From positions 3,844,001 to 3,908,000 of the forward strand of contig NZ_JAUTAG010000001.1 of assembly GCF_030818255.1 (NCBI RefSeq): 64,000 bases of DNA, written 5' to 3'. A program made the position numbers and the translations under genes. The notes under the pieces were generated by a model. That model saw only the letters and a program-made list of their open reading frames with translations. It did no database searches and had not been told where the DNA came from. Of the stretch, positions 22,034 to 31,056 are shown piece after piece. This DNA is from Microbacterium sp. SORGH_AS_0969 (GTDB lineage: Bacteria; Actinomycetota; Actinomycetes; Actinomycetales; Microbacteriaceae). Each line of letters opens with the position of its first letter. Position 1 is the first letter of the stretch.

Positions 22034-22948
22034 TCAGAGCCCGGAGGCGTCGTACTTGCCGAGGCCGCGCTGCGCGACGATCAGCTCGGTGTCGGTTCCG
22101 GTCTGCCCGGGAGGCTCGGCGCCGGCGACGCGCGTCGCCTTGGGCGAGCGGCGCAGACCGATCTCGACGCGGTGGGCGGCGTACGACAGCGCGAGGCACA
22201 TGGCGACGTAGATGACACTGGCCACCATCGCGGCGGGGATGAGCGGCGACCCGTACTCGCCGTTCGACCCGAGCTGACGCGCGAAGTAGAGCAGCTCGGG
22301 ATAGGTGATGATGAAGCCGAGCGCAGTGTCCTTCAGCGTGACGACCAGCTGCGCGATGATCACGGGCAGCATGGCGCGAATGGCCTGAGGCAGCAGGACG
22401 AGCCGCATGACTCCGGCCTTGCGGAGACCGATGGCGTAACCGGCCTCGCTCTGTCCGCGCGGGAGCGACTCGACACCGGCACGGATGACCTCGGAGAGCA
22501 CCGAGCCGTTGTAGGCGATGAGCGCGATCACGACGGCCCAGTACGGCGACACCTTCAGCCCGATGACGGGCAGACCGTAATAGAGCAGCAGCATGAAGAT
22601 CAGCACCGGGACAGCCCGGAGCAGTTCGACCATCCAGCCGACCGGCATCCGGACCCAGGCGTGATCGGACATGCGCCCGATCGCGAGGATGAACCCGAGC
22701 ACGACGGCGCCGACCGCGGCAGCCGCGAAGGCCGCGAGGGTGGCGAGCGTCGCCTCGCCGAAACGCACCCAGATCGCCGTGTAGGTGAAGACGTTCCACT
22801 TGGTGGCCGAGAACTGGCCGGTGTCGAGGAAGCGCCAGACGACGAAGCCGATGACGGCGACGACGAGCAGCAGAGTGGCCGCACCGAGGATGCGGTTGCG
22901 CATCCGGGCGCGGGGGCCCGGAAGGTCGTAGAGGACGGAGGAGCTCAT
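22034..22948 (-). CDS. gluD: glutamate/amino-acid ABC transporter permease (GluD-type)
   Basis: Inner-membrane permease of the HisM/GlnP family. About 304 residues: one N-terminal helix (RILGAATLLLVVAVIGFVVW), then the PAAT permease domain with YNGSVLSEVIRAGVESLPRGQSEA (EAA loop contacting the ATPase). The C-terminal tail is longer than in enteric homologues, as in Corynebacterium GluD. The start at 22948 overlaps the gluC stop as ATGA; an in-frame ATG five codons upstream is less likely. Last gene of gluABCD. Confidence 0.9.
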   Translation of the reverse strand: MSSSVLYDLPGPRARMRNRILGAATLLLVVAVIGFVVWRFLDTGQFSATKWNVFTYTAIWVRFGEATLATLAAFAAAAVGAVVLGFILAIGRMSDHAWVRMPVGWMVELLRAVPVLIFMLLLYYGLPVIGLKVSPYWAVVIALIAYNGSVLSEVIRAGVESLPRGQSEAGYAIGLRKAGVMRLVLLPQAIRAMLPVIIAQLVVTLKDTALGFIITYPELLYFARQLGSNGEYGSPLIPAAMVASVIYVAMCLALSYAAHRVEIGLRRSPKATRVAGAEPPGQTGTDTELIVAQRGLGKYDASGL

Positions 22949-23595
22949 CGGGCGACCTTCCACTTCTTCTCGGCGGCGCGCTGCAGGGCCGAGAGCACGA
23001 GCACCAGGAGGACGAAGACGGCCATGACCAGGATGATCGTCATGAGCTGGTTCTCGCCGTTCTCACTCATCACGGCGCGGATGTTGCCGAGGTTGACCAC
23101 CGAGAAGCCGGACGCGACGGTGGTGTTCTTCAACAGGGCGATGAAGACGCTCATCATCGGCGGGATGACCGAACGCGTCGCCTGCGGGAGGACGACGAGC
23201 GACATGACCTGGCCGAAACCGAGGCCGAGGGCGCGGGCGGCTTCGGCCTGTCCGACGGGGACGGTGTTGATGCCGGAGCGGATCGTCTCGGCGACGTACG
23301 TCGCCGTGTAGATGCCGAGGCCGCAGACGGCGAGGGCGAGGAAGCTCCCGCGCGGCACCTCGATCAGCAGCGGGACACAGAAGGCGAAGAAGAACAGCAC
23401 GAGCGTCAGCGGGGTGTTGCGGATCCAGTTCACGTAGACCGCACCCACGGCGCGGGCGATCGGAATCGGCGACACCCGCATCGCCCCGACGATGAAGCCC
23501 AACACGAGAGCGATCAGACCGCCGCCCAGGAAGAGCACGACGGTCCCCCACAGCGCCTGCGCCCACAGGTCGGGGTAGTCGAAGATCTGATTCAC
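22945..23595 (-). CDS. gluC: glutamate/amino-acid ABC transporter permease (GluC-type)
   Basis: Second permease subunit, about 216 residues, with five hydrophobic helices and the EAA-loop segment AETIRSGINTVPVGQAEAARA. It pairs with the GluD-type permease to form the channel. The start is uncertain: the GTG at 23595 (VNQIFDYPDLW) gives the usual family N-terminus but has no clear ribosome binding site; the in-frame ATG at 23670 would place the start inside a hairpin. The 82-base gap from gluB contains a strong stem-loop. Confidence 0.88.
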   Translation of the reverse strand: MNQIFDYPDLWAQALWGTVVLFLGGGLIALVLGFIVGAMRVSPIPIARAVGAVYVNWIRNTPLTLVLFFFAFCVPLLIEVPRGSFLALAVCGLGIYTATYVAETIRSGINTVPVGQAEAARALGLGFGQVMSLVVLPQATRSVIPPMMSVFIALLKNTTVASGFSVVNLGNIRAVMSENGENQLMTIILVMAVFVLLVLVLSALQRAAEKKWKVAR

Positions 23596-23640
23596 CGAAG
23601 GGTGTCCGTTCTGTTTTCGTCGTTCGATCGAGCGGAGTGC

Positions 23641-23670
23641 GTGCGGGCGGCGATCACTCGCCGCCCGCAC
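23641..23670 (-). promoter_or_regulatory. 13-bp stem-loop between gluB and gluC
   Basis: GTGCGGGCGGCGA (23641-23653) and its exact reverse complement (23658-23670) form a 13-bp stem with a 4-base loop, seven bases after the gluB stop. Such a hairpin is well placed to protect gluB mRNA or attenuate read-through so the binding protein outnumbers the permeases. Confidence 0.65.
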
Positions 23671-23677
23671 GAGGGGC

Positions 23678-24598
23678 TCAGCTGACGGGGTCGACCGCCG
23701 GCTGCTCGCCCTTGACGCCCGAGGCGCCGAGGTTCTTCTCGAAGATGGCCTCCCAGGTGGAGCCGCCGTCGGTGAACATGGTGTTCACGAACTCCTGGAA
23801 CGCGGTGTCGCCCTTGGCGAGGCCGACACCGTAGCGCTCCTCGCTGAAGGGCTCGCCCGCGATCTTGAGGTTGTCGGGGTCCTGAGCGGCGTAGCCAAGA
23901 AGGATGGCCTCGTCGGTCGTCACCGCGTCGACCTCGCCGTTCTTCAGCTTCTCGACGCACTGCGAGTAGGTGTCGAACTCGACGACCTTGGCGGGTGTCT
24001 CTTCGCGGATGCGCTGGATCGGCGTCGAGCCGGTGACCGAGCACACCGTGGTGTCGGCGGTCAGCGAGTCCTTGCCGGTGATGGTGTCGTTGTCGGCGGC
24101 GACGAGCAGGCCCTGGCCCGTGAGGAAGTAGGGCCCGGCGAAGGCGATCTGCTCCTTGCGCTTGTCGGTGATCGAGTAGGTGCCGACGTAGTAGTCGATG
24201 TCACCGTTGATGATCGCCTGCTCGCGGTTCGCCGAGGCGATCGCCTTGTACTCGACCTTGGCACTGTCGGCCGGGTCGTATCCGAGCGACGCGGCGATCC
24301 ACCGCGCGATGTCGACATCGAAGCCCTTGCGCTCGCCCGTGACGGGGTCGAGGTAGCCGAGGCCGGGCTGGTCTTCCTTGACGCCGATGACGACCTTGTC
24401 GGCCGCCTTGATCTTGTCGAACGTCGGGCTGTTCTCGATGGTGACGTCGGTGGCGACCGCGCCGTAGACCGGGGCGTCGCTGCTGCCGCCGTCGGATCCG
24501 GCATCGGGCGAGCCGGGGGTGCCGCTGTTGCAAGCCGTCAGGGCGAGCAGGCTCGCGGCGAGGACGCCGAGGCCCGTGAGAGTACGAGTTCTAGGCAT
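23678..24598 (-). CDS. gluB: glutamate ABC transporter substrate-binding lipoprotein (GluB-type)
   Basis: 306-residue extracytoplasmic solute-binding protein. A lipoprotein signal peptide ends in the lipobox LLALTAC (Cys22), followed by a Ser/Gly/Asp-rich linker, then the family 3 binding fold (VVIGVKEDQPGLGYLDPVTG, GFDVDIARWIAASLG, DYYVGTYSITDKR). This matches the GluB-type binding proteins of actinobacterial glutamate importers. A good AGGAGA binding site precedes the ATG. It lies 125 bases downstream of gluA; that gap (24599-24723) has no recognisable structure apart from a GGGGGGAAAAAGG stretch. Confidence 0.93.
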   Translation of the reverse strand: MPRTRTLTGLGVLAASLLALTACNSGTPGSPDAGSDGGSSDAPVYGAVATDVTIENSPTFDKIKAADKVVIGVKEDQPGLGYLDPVTGERKGFDVDIARWIAASLGYDPADSAKVEYKAIASANREQAIINGDIDYYVGTYSITDKRKEQIAFAGPYFLTGQGLLVAADNDTITGKDSLTADTTVCSVTGSTPIQRIREETPAKVVEFDTYSQCVEKLKNGEVDAVTTDEAILLGYAAQDPDNLKIAGEPFSEERYGVGLAKGDTAFQEFVNTMFTDGGSTWEAIFEKNLGASGVKGEQPAVDPVS

Positions 24599-24723
24599 GT
24601 GATGTCTCCTTGGTTACGTGTGCTGTGCGGAAAGGGGTCGGTGACGGCGCGTTCGGGTCGGCCGGGGGGAAAAAGGTGACACGAGTTGGGGCGAGAGAAC
24701 CTCCTTGTTCGTCGCCTTTTCGA

Positions 24724-25485
24724 TCAGTGCGTGATGAGCTTCGAGAGGAAGTCCTTCGCACGGTCGGACTGCGGGTTCGTGAAGAACTGCTCGGGAGCCG
24801 CCTGCTCTACGATCTGCCCGTCGGCCATGAAGACCACCCGGTTCGCGGCCTTTCGCGCGAAGCCCATCTCGTGGGTCACGACGATCATGGTCATGCCGTC
24901 CTTGGCGAGACCGACCATGACGTCGAGCACTTCGTTGATCATCTCGGGGTCCAGGGCCGAGGTCGGCTCGTCGAACAGCATGACCTTCGGCTTCATCGCC
25001 AGTGCTCGAGCGATCGCGACACGCTGCTGCTGACCGCCCGACAGCTGGGCGGGGAGCTTGTCGGCCTGGTGACCGACGCCCACGCGTTCCAGGAGTGCCC
25101 GCGCCTCTTTCTCGGCATCCGCCTTCTTGAGCTTGCGGACCTTGATGGGACCGAGCGTGACGTTCTCAAGGATCGTCAGGTGCGAGAAGAGGTTGAACGA
25201 CTGGAAGACCATGCCGACATCGGCACGCAGCTTCGCGAGCGCCTTGCCCTCTTCGGGCAGGCGCGCACCGTCGATGGTGATCGACCCGCTCGTGATCGTC
25301 TCGAGGCGGTTGATCGTGCGGCAGAGCGTCGACTTACCCGATCCGGAGGGACCGATGACGACGACGACCTCACCGCGGTCGACAGTGAGATTGATGTCTT
25401 TCAGCGCCTGAAACTGGCCGTAGTGCTTCTGCACATCGGAGACGACGACAAGGGGCTCAGGGCCCGCCGGGGGAACGGATGCCAT
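24724..25485 (-). CDS. gluA: amino-acid ABC transporter ATP-binding protein (GluA-type)
   Basis: 253-residue ATPase of the polar amino-acid importer family. Walker A GPSGSGKST, signature LSGGQQQRVAIARAL, Walker B VMLFDEPTSALDPE and the switch His in TMIVVTHEMGFA are all present. TAGGGT sits exactly 6 bases before the ATG, suggesting a leaderless transcript for the operon gluA-B-C-D. In related actinobacteria the system takes up glutamate; specificity here is inferred from gene order and the binding protein. Confidence 0.95.
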   Translation of the reverse strand: MASVPPAGPEPLVVVSDVQKHYGQFQALKDINLTVDRGEVVVVIGPSGSGKSTLCRTINRLETITSGSITIDGARLPEEGKALAKLRADVGMVFQSFNLFSHLTILENVTLGPIKVRKLKKADAEKEARALLERVGVGHQADKLPAQLSGGQQQRVAIARALAMKPKVMLFDEPTSALDPEMINEVLDVMVGLAKDGMTMIVVTHEMGFARKAANRVVFMADGQIVEQAAPEQFFTNPQSDRAKDFLSKLITH

Positions 25486-25573
25486 GCGTTCACCCTATGA
25501 GGATGATGTGCGTCCGACCAGCCTCTGGCGCACGCCTTAACCGTTCTGTAACAGCCGGGAACGTCCCGCGGGG

Positions 25574-26371
25574 TCACCGCGCGCGCTGAGCGAAGGCGGT
25601 CTCGTACAGGCACACGCTCGCGGCCGTCGCGAGGTTCAGAGACTCGGCACGGCCGTAGATCGGCAGGCGCAACGACAGGTCCGCGTGAGCGAGCGCCGTG
25701 TCGTCCAGTCCCCGCGCCTCGTTGCCGAACAGCCATGCCGTCGGCTCCGACAGGAGGTCTCGGGATGCCAGGAAGTCGTCGCCGTCGACATCGGCGGCGA
25801 CCACGCGCAACCCGGCCTCGTGCGCTCGCGCCACGACGTCGGCGAGATCGAGGTCGACCGCGACGGGAAGGTGGAACAGCGAACCGGTGGTCGATCGCAC
25901 GACCTTCGGGTTGTACGGATCGACGGTGCGTCCCGTGAGGACGACGGCATCGGCACCGGCGGCGTCCGCGGCGCGGATGATCGTGCCGAGATTGCCGGGA
26001 TCGCGCACCTCCTCGCAGATCGCGATGAGGCGCGGGTTGCCCGCGAGCACGTCCTTCAACGCCGTCGGAGTCTGCCGGGCCACCGCGACGATGCCCTGGG
26101 GCGTGACCGTGTCGGCCATGGCATCCAGGACCGCCTCGGTCGTGTACTGCAGGTCGACGCCCGCTCGCTCGGCGGCATCGCGCACATCGGTGTGCTTCTC
26201 GAGAGCCGTCGGGGTCGCGTAGAGCTCGAGCATGGTCTCGGGAGCCCACGCGAGGGCTTCGCGCGCGGCCTGCGGACCCTCGAGGAGGAAGAGGCCGGTC
26301 TCTTGACGGGCGGCGCGCTTGCTGAGCTTGGCCACGGCGCGCACCCGCGGCGAACGGGGGTTCTCAAGCAC
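25574..26371 (-). CDS. TrmH/SpoU-family RNA 2'-O-methyltransferase
   Basis: 265-residue SPOUT methyltransferase. An N-terminal substrate-binding domain ([20 protein letters not shown]) precedes the knotted SAM-binding domain with [31 protein letters not shown] and [21 protein letters not shown] (motifs 1-3). It resembles the TsnR-like enzymes that sit beside rplT in actinobacteria; the target rRNA position is not certain. The start is placed at GTG 26371 because TACACT lies exactly 6 bases upstream; an in-frame ATG at 26398 would overlap that promoter. Confidence 0.88.
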   Translation of the reverse strand: MLENPRSPRVRAVAKLSKRAARQETGLFLLEGPQAAREALAWAPETMLELYATPTALEKHTDVRDAAERAGVDLQYTTEAVLDAMADTVTPQGIVAVARQTPTALKDVLAGNPRLIAICEEVRDPGNLGTIIRAADAAGADAVVLTGRTVDPYNPKVVRSTTGSLFHLPVAVDLDLADVVARAHEAGLRVVAADVDGDDFLASRDLLSEPTAWLFGNEARGLDDTALAHADLSLRLPIYGRAESLNLATAASVCLYETAFAQRAR

Positions 26372-26474
26372 GTCCTCAGTGTATGACGTGGGCGGCATAG
26401 ACCCCCGGATGCCGCGCGGAAACGACGAACGGGCGCCCTCCGCAGAGGACGCCCGTTCGGTGCGAGGACGCGTC

Positions 26475-26858
26475 TTACGCGGTCTTCGGAGCGTTGACGT
26501 CGCTGGGCAGCGCCGCCTTCGCGGTCTGAACCAGCGAGGCGAACACGGCGGGCTCGTTCACGGCGAGCTCGGCGAGCATACGACGGTCGACCTGGACACC
26601 CGCGAGGCCGAGGCCCTGGATGAAGCGGTTGTACGTGAGGCCGTTCTGGCGGGACGCAGCGTTGATGCGCTGGATCCACAGACGACGGAAGTCGCCCTTG
26701 CGCTTGCGACGGTCACGGTACGCGTACACCAGGGAGTGGGTGACCTGCTCCTTGGCCTTGCGGTACAGGCGCGAACGCTGACCGCGGTAACCGGAGGCGC
26801 GCTCGAGGATGACGCGACGCTTCTTGTGGGCGTTTACTGCCCGCTTGACTCTAGCCAT
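26475..26858 (-). CDS. rplT: 50S ribosomal protein bL20
   Basis: 127-residue basic protein that binds 23S rRNA early in 50S assembly. [40 protein letters not shown] and [20 protein letters not shown] are diagnostic. Third gene of infC-rpmI-rplT. In Firmicutes and enterics L20 represses this operon by binding its leader; a structured leader is present upstream of infC here. Confidence 0.99.
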   Translation of the reverse strand: MARVKRAVNAHKKRRVILERASGYRGQRSRLYRKAKEQVTHSLVYAYRDRRKRKGDFRRLWIQRINAASRQNGLTYNRFIQGLGLAGVQVDRRMLAELAVNEPAVFASLVQTAKAALPSDVNAPKTA

Positions 26859-26887
26859 TTCTGTTTCTTCCTAACGTGCGTCGGCGC

Positions 26888-27082
26888 TCAGAGACCGAGG
26901 AGCTTCTTGGCGACCTTCGAGTCACCGGCGGCCAGGACCTGCTCCTGGTTCAGGCGGCGGGTGCGCTTCGAGGCCTTGCCTTCGAGGTTGTGGCGCATGC
27001 CGGCCTGCTGCTTCATGAGCTTGCCGCTACCGGTCAGCTTGAAGCGCTTCTTGGCGCCCGAGTGGGTCTTCTGCTTCGGCAT
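26888..27082 (-). CDS. rpmI: 50S ribosomal protein bL35
   Basis: 64 residues, the family's normal size, starting [20 protein letters not shown], which is diagnostic of bL35. It lies between infC and rplT with short gaps (48 and 29 bases), so all three are one transcript. Confidence 0.99.
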   Translation of the reverse strand: MPKQKTHSGAKKRFKLTGSGKLMKQQAGMRHNLEGKASKRTRRLNQEQVLAAGDSKVAKKLLGL

Positions 27083-27130
27083 CTGTCTTCCTTCGTTGGT
27101 GTTCCCGGCGAAGCGGGAGTCTGGGGAGCT

Positions 27131-27757
<627 letters not shown>

Positions 27758-27982
27758 GCGGAACTCCTCTTGTGTGCGGGTGGTGGCCGCCGCGATCCGG
27801 TGGAATCGCGGGCGAAGAGGAGTACACACGCCACCCGGCACGGTGCTGTCAGCACCGGCTTCTGCACCCAGTCGACCCCGTGCAAAACGGAGCGGAGTGC
27901 GGGAACCCGGTAGCCTGGAGCGGCAAGCGCGGGTGGGATGTGATCCTCTTTCGTACGGAGTGAGACACTCCGAAGCCCGCCA
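27758..27982 (-). promoter_or_regulatory. structured 5' leader of infC-rpmI-rplT
   Basis: The minus-strand leader contains, in order of transcription: hairpin GGAGTG/CACTCC (27956-27972), hairpin GGTGC/GCACC (27842-27856), ACTCCTCTT (27823-27815), hairpin CCGCGAT/ATCGCGG (27811-27790), and the ribosome binding site AAGAGGAGT (27771-27763). ACTCCTCTT is perfectly complementary over 9 bases to the binding site, so the leader can fold to hide it. The ligand is unknown; L20 or IF-3 feedback is the natural guess. Confidence 0.6.
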
Positions 27983-27989
27983 TAGTCTA
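27983..27989. promoter_or_regulatory. shared divergent -10 for infC and the DUF1844 gene
   Basis: The heptamer TAGTCTA reads TAGTCT on the plus strand (27983-27988) and TAGACT on the minus strand (27989-27984), both TANNNT -10 matches. The minus copy would start the infC leader at about 27977; the plus copy lies 15 bases before the DUF1844 start. Confidence 0.5.
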
Positions 27990-28003
27990 GCAGAGAGATT
28001 CCC

Positions 28004-28429
28004 GTGGACACGATCCCCTCCGAACAGCCCGCCGACGACCACACCGCGCACCGCCACGGAGCCGAGGACGAGCGTCTCGCCCGCTGGGAGGAGCAGGAGC
28101 GCGCGGCGTCCTCTGCCACCCGCGACATCGCCGACGTGCCCGCCGTCGAGGTCATCACGACCGCCGCCGTCCACCTCATGAGCGCCGCCGCCGTGAAGAC
28201 CGGCCTGGCCGACGATCCGACGCAGCAGCTCGACCTCGACGAGGCCCGCAAGCTCATCAACGCCCTCGCCGGCCTCATCACCGCCGGCGCCCCCGAGATC
28301 AGCGACATGCACGCGCGGTCGCTCCGCGACGGCCTTCGGTCACTGCAGCTCGCGTTCCGTGAGGCGTCGACCATCCAGGACCCGATCGGTAAGGGGCCGG
28401 GCGAGAAGTGGACGGGTCCCGTCACGTAG
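28004..28429 (+). CDS. DUF1844 family protein
   Basis: 141-residue soluble protein of unknown function. The conserved DUF1844 core is [20 protein letters not shown] followed by [17 protein letters not shown]. It starts with GTG at 28004. This gene is usually found beside infC in actinobacteria, here divergent from it with a shared -10 region. The N-terminus ([20 protein letters not shown]) is charged and probably disordered. Confidence 0.88.
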   Translation: MDTIPSEQPADDHTAHRHGAEDERLARWEEQERAASSATRDIADVPAVEVITTAAVHLMSAAAVKTGLADDPTQQLDLDEARKLINALAGLITAGAPEISDMHARSLRDGLRSLQLAFREASTIQDPIGKGPGEKWTGPVT

Positions 28430-28459
28430 GTCGCTCGTTCTGGGGAGGTACCGGACTCC

Positions 28460-28525
28460 GGGATGCCATTCTCCCGAGGCAAGAGCAGGGCCCCTACCCC
28501 GATTGCCTCGGGAGAATGGCATCCC
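28460..28525. repeat. perfect 23-bp inverted repeat after the DUF1844 gene
   Basis: Arms 28460-28482 (GGGATGCCATTCTCCC...) and 28503-28525 (...GGGAGAATGGCATCCC) are exact reverse complements with a 20-base loop. It begins 30 bases past the DUF1844 stop and could act as a bidirectional terminator, since the sseB-like gene converges on it. The arms carry the GGATGCC heptamer that is unusually common in this genome. Confidence 0.8.
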
Positions 28526-28705
28526 TTCGCCCTGCGCCACCGCAGGACAGTTCCTCCGTGACACCCGCGGGGGTATAGGGGGGGCACCCCTTCGCCTGTG
28601 CCGCGGGACGACTCCTCCGCGACACCCGCGAGGTACGGAATGGCATCCCTTCGCCCTGCGCCACCGCAGGACAGCTCCTCCCTGACATCCGCGGGAAGAG
28701 GGGCG
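28516..28705. repeat. three imperfect tandem repeats of about 62-66 bp
   Basis: Units begin near 28516, 28580 and 28639. Each has CACCCCTTCGCC or GGCATCCCTTCGCC, then a short GC hairpin (CTGCGCCACCGCAG type), then TCCTCC, GACACCCGCG. Units 1 and 3 are almost identical; unit 2 is diverged. With the inverted repeat and the 28741-28765 core they fill the 381-base gap 28430-28810, which has no gene. Confidence 0.7.
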
Positions 28706-28740
28706 GCTCGGTGGACCGTGGGGTGGTCTGCCGGAGCCGA

Positions 28741-28765
28741 GGTCCCTGAGCCTGTCGAAGGGACC
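28741..28765. repeat. dispersed palindromic repeat core
   Basis: CTGAGCCTGTCGAAG (28746-28760) framed by GGTCCC (28741) and GGGACC, identical over 25 bases to 7288-7312 and, inverted, to 6059-6083. This is a solitary core without a tandem interior. Confidence 0.8.
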
Positions 28766-28810
28766 GGGACCGCGGAGGGCGACCCTCACACCGTCGGATT
28801 GCTATGCGGG

Positions 28811-29629
28811 TCAGGCGTCGGAGCTGCGGTGCAACTTGACCGTGAGGGAGTCGACGAGCACGGCGATGCGATCGTCGGCCGACCAGCGGCGCGCGATGCG
28901 CGCCAGCACGGCATCCAGCTCCTCCTGTTCGAGGCCCGACATCAGCTGCAGATGCACCACCAGCTCGGGGCCGCGCAGGCGGCCCGTCGGATCGCCCGAT
29001 TCGACCGCGAGATCGAGCACAGCGAGCTCCCCCGAGATGCTCTCCTGCAGTCCGGTGAAGATCGTCGGCGACGTGTGCGCCGGCTCCCACGGCTCGCCCT
29101 GCGCGATGGCCCAGACCGCGGGGCGGCGCAGGACGAACTCCGTTTCGGAGGCCGGGTCGACCACGATGAGCTCGGTGTCCTCGGACGCCGCGGCCAGGGC
29201 CGTGCGGCGGCCGTCCGCGGGGACGGGGCGGGCCGTGGCATCCCATGTCTGAAGAGCCGCGACGGACGTGAACACGGGTAGCACCTTGCGACCGTCGGGA
29301 GCCGCCACCGTCACGATCGACAGCTCTTGGGTCTTGTCGACCTCGAGTCCGTGCGCCCCGACGCCGTGATCGCCTTTCTCGGCGACGAGGGGGATCAGCA
29401 GGCGCGCTTCGCGGTAGGCGTCGACCACCGCGCGTGCGTCGCCCTCCCCCGCGCGGAACGCGAGCAGGGCCGCCAACAACGCGGGGTCGGCCGAGCCGTC
29501 GTCTCCCGAGTGGGGATTGGCCTGGAAGCTGCGCCCCTCCCATGGGACACCGGCCGAATCCGCGTGGGCGCCGTGCGCGTGGGCACCGTGCGCGTGGGCG
29601 CCGTGCGGATCGTCAGTGTCCGGCGACAT
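28811..29629 (-). CDS. SseB-family protein with His-rich N-terminal repeats
   Basis: 272 residues. The body matches the SseB domain ([51 protein letters not shown]), followed by a C-terminal SseB-like domain. Its role is unknown. The N-terminus reads [19 protein letters not shown], a His-rich stretch able to bind metal ions, encoded by three 15-bp direct repeats (29562-29606). The start overlaps the priA stop by 17 bases, so it is co-expressed with the histidine genes; this neighbourhood is common in actinobacteria. Confidence 0.85.
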   Translation of the reverse strand: MSPDTDDPHGAHAHGAHAHGAHADSAGVPWEGRSFQANPHSGDDGSADPALLAALLAFRAGEGDARAVVDAYREARLLIPLVAEKGDHGVGAHGLEVDKTQELSIVTVAAPDGRKVLPVFTSVAALQTWDATARPVPADGRRTALAAASEDTELIVVDPASETEFVLRRPAVWAIAQGEPWEPAHTSPTIFTGLQESISGELAVLDLAVESGDPTGRLRGPELVVHLQLMSGLEQEELDAVLARIARRWSADDRIAVLVDSLTVKLHRSSDA

Positions 29630-30359
29630 CCAGTGCCTCGGCCAGCGTGAACTGGCCCGCGTAGAGCGCCTTGCCGACGATCGCGCCCTCGACGCCCAGC
29701 GGCACGAGCTCGCGGAGCGCCGCGATGTCGTCGAGGCTCGACACGCCGCCCGAAGCGACGATCGGCTTCGGCGTGCGCTGCGTCATCTCGCGCAGCAGCT
29801 CGATGTTGGGGCCGCGGAGCGTGCCGTCCTTTGTGACGTCGGTGACCACGTAGCGGCTGCAGCCGGCGTCCTCGAGGCGGTCGAGGACGGTCCAGAGGTC
29901 GCCGCCGTCGCGGGTCCAGCCGCGCGCCGCGAGCGTGGTCCCGCGGACGTCGAGACCGACGGCGATCGCTTCGCCGTAGCGGTTGATGACGTCGGCTGCC
30001 CACTCGGGGTTCTCGAGCGCCGCGGTGCCGAGGTTGATGCGGCTCGCGCCGCTCTCGAGTGCCGCTTCGAGCGAACGGTCGTCGCGGATGCCGCCGGAGA
30101 GCTCGACCTGCACACCCTTGACCTGCTTGATGACCTTGCGCATGACGTTCGCGTTGCTGCCTCGACCGAAAGCCGCGTCGAGGTCGACGAGGTGGATCCA
30201 CTGCGCGCCCTGGCGTGCGAAGTCCGCCGCGGCGTCGACGGGGTCGCCGTAGCTGGTCTCGGTACCGGCCTCTCCCTGGGTGAGGCGGACGGCCTTGCCG
30301 TCGGCGACATCGACCGCCGGAAGCAGCACAAGTTCGGGCGTGGACGCGAAATCGTTCAT
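29613..30359 (-). CDS. priA: phosphoribosyl isomerase A (HisA/TrpF-type)
   Basis: Beta-alpha barrel isomerase converting ProFAR to PRFAR in histidine synthesis. About 248 residues, with [17 protein letters not shown] at the N-terminus, [20 protein letters not shown] and [13 protein letters not shown] providing the two catalytic aspartates. In many actinobacteria the same enzyme also serves tryptophan synthesis in place of TrpF; that dual role is inferred here from lineage. The ATG at 30359 follows GAGGAG; an in-frame upstream ATG at 30401 is less likely. Confidence 0.93.
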   Translation of the reverse strand: MNDFASTPELVLLPAVDVADGKAVRLTQGEAGTETSYGDPVDAAADFARQGAQWIHLVDLDAAFGRGSNANVMRKVIKQVKGVQVELSGGIRDDRSLEAALESGASRINLGTAALENPEWAADVINRYGEAIAVGLDVRGTTLAARGWTRDGGDLWTVLDRLEDAGCSRYVVTDVTKDGTLRGPNIELLREMTQRTPKPIVASGGVSSLDDIAALRELVPLGVEGAIVGKALYAGQFTLAEALDVAGH

Positions 30360-30405
30360 GGCTCCTCGGGCCCGTCGGCGCATCTCGCCGAGCCTGGGCA
30401 CGAGG

Positions 30406-31056
30406 TCACACAGTAGTCGTGCGCAGCCCGTCGATCCAATTGGCGAGGAGCCGGATGCCGGCCTCGCCCGACTTCTCGGGATGGAACTGCGTCGCCGACA
30501 GCGGCCCGTTCTCGACCGCCGCGAGGAACGGCGCTCCGTACGTGCACCAGGTCAGGACGGGCTCGGGGAACGGCGGGGTGACCTCGAGCGACCACTCCTG
30601 CGCTGCGTAGGAGTGCACGAAGTAGAAGCGCTCGTTCTCGATCCCGTCGAACAGGCGGGAACCGGCTCCGGATGCCACGGTGTTCCACCCCATGTGCGGG
30701 AGCACCGGGGCCTCGAGCTCGGCCACGGTACCCGGCCACTCCCCCAGGCCCTCGGTGTCGGCCCCGCGCTCGATGCCGCGCTCGAACATGACCTGCATGC
30801 CCACGCAGATACCGAGCACCGGGCGACCGCCGGCGAGACGGCGGTCGATGATCTCGCCGCCGCGGCTCTCGTTCAGCGCGCCCATCACGGCGCTGTACGC
30901 GCCGACACCAGGGACGAGCAAACCGTCGGCATCCAGGAGCAGAGAGCGGTCGGAGGTCAGTCGCGCATCGGCACCGGCCTCGATCAGGGCTTTGACAGCG
31001 GAGTGGACGTTGCCGGAACCGTAGTCGAGGACAGCGACGAGCGGCCTGGATGTCAC
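30406..31056 (-). CDS. hisH: imidazole glycerol phosphate synthase, glutaminase subunit
   Basis: Class I glutamine amidotransferase feeding ammonia to HisF. The 216-residue product has the nucleophile Cys in [12 protein letters not shown] and the His-Glu pair in [11 protein letters not shown]. It overlaps hisB by 4 bases; hisF is not in the window. Confidence 0.96.
   Translation of the reverse strand: MTSRPLVAVLDYGSGNVHSAVKALIEAGADARLTSDRSLLLDADGLLVPGVGAYSAVMGALNESRGGEIIDRRLAGGRPVLGICVGMQVMFERGIERGADTEGLGEWPGTVAELEAPVLPHMGWNTVASGAGSRLFDGIENERFYFVHSYAAQEWSLEVTPPFPEPVLTWCTYGAPFLAAVENGPLSATQFHPEKSGEAGIRLLANWIDGLRTTTV

Noticed and set aside
28004..28312. Upstream in-frame extension of IF-3
   Set aside because: It overlaps the divergent DUF1844 gene and the structured leader, while the family N-terminus fits the AUC start.
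28516..28705. CRISPR-like array
   Set aside because: Units are three imperfect direct repeats of about 62-66 bp without uniform spacers, and no cas genes are present.
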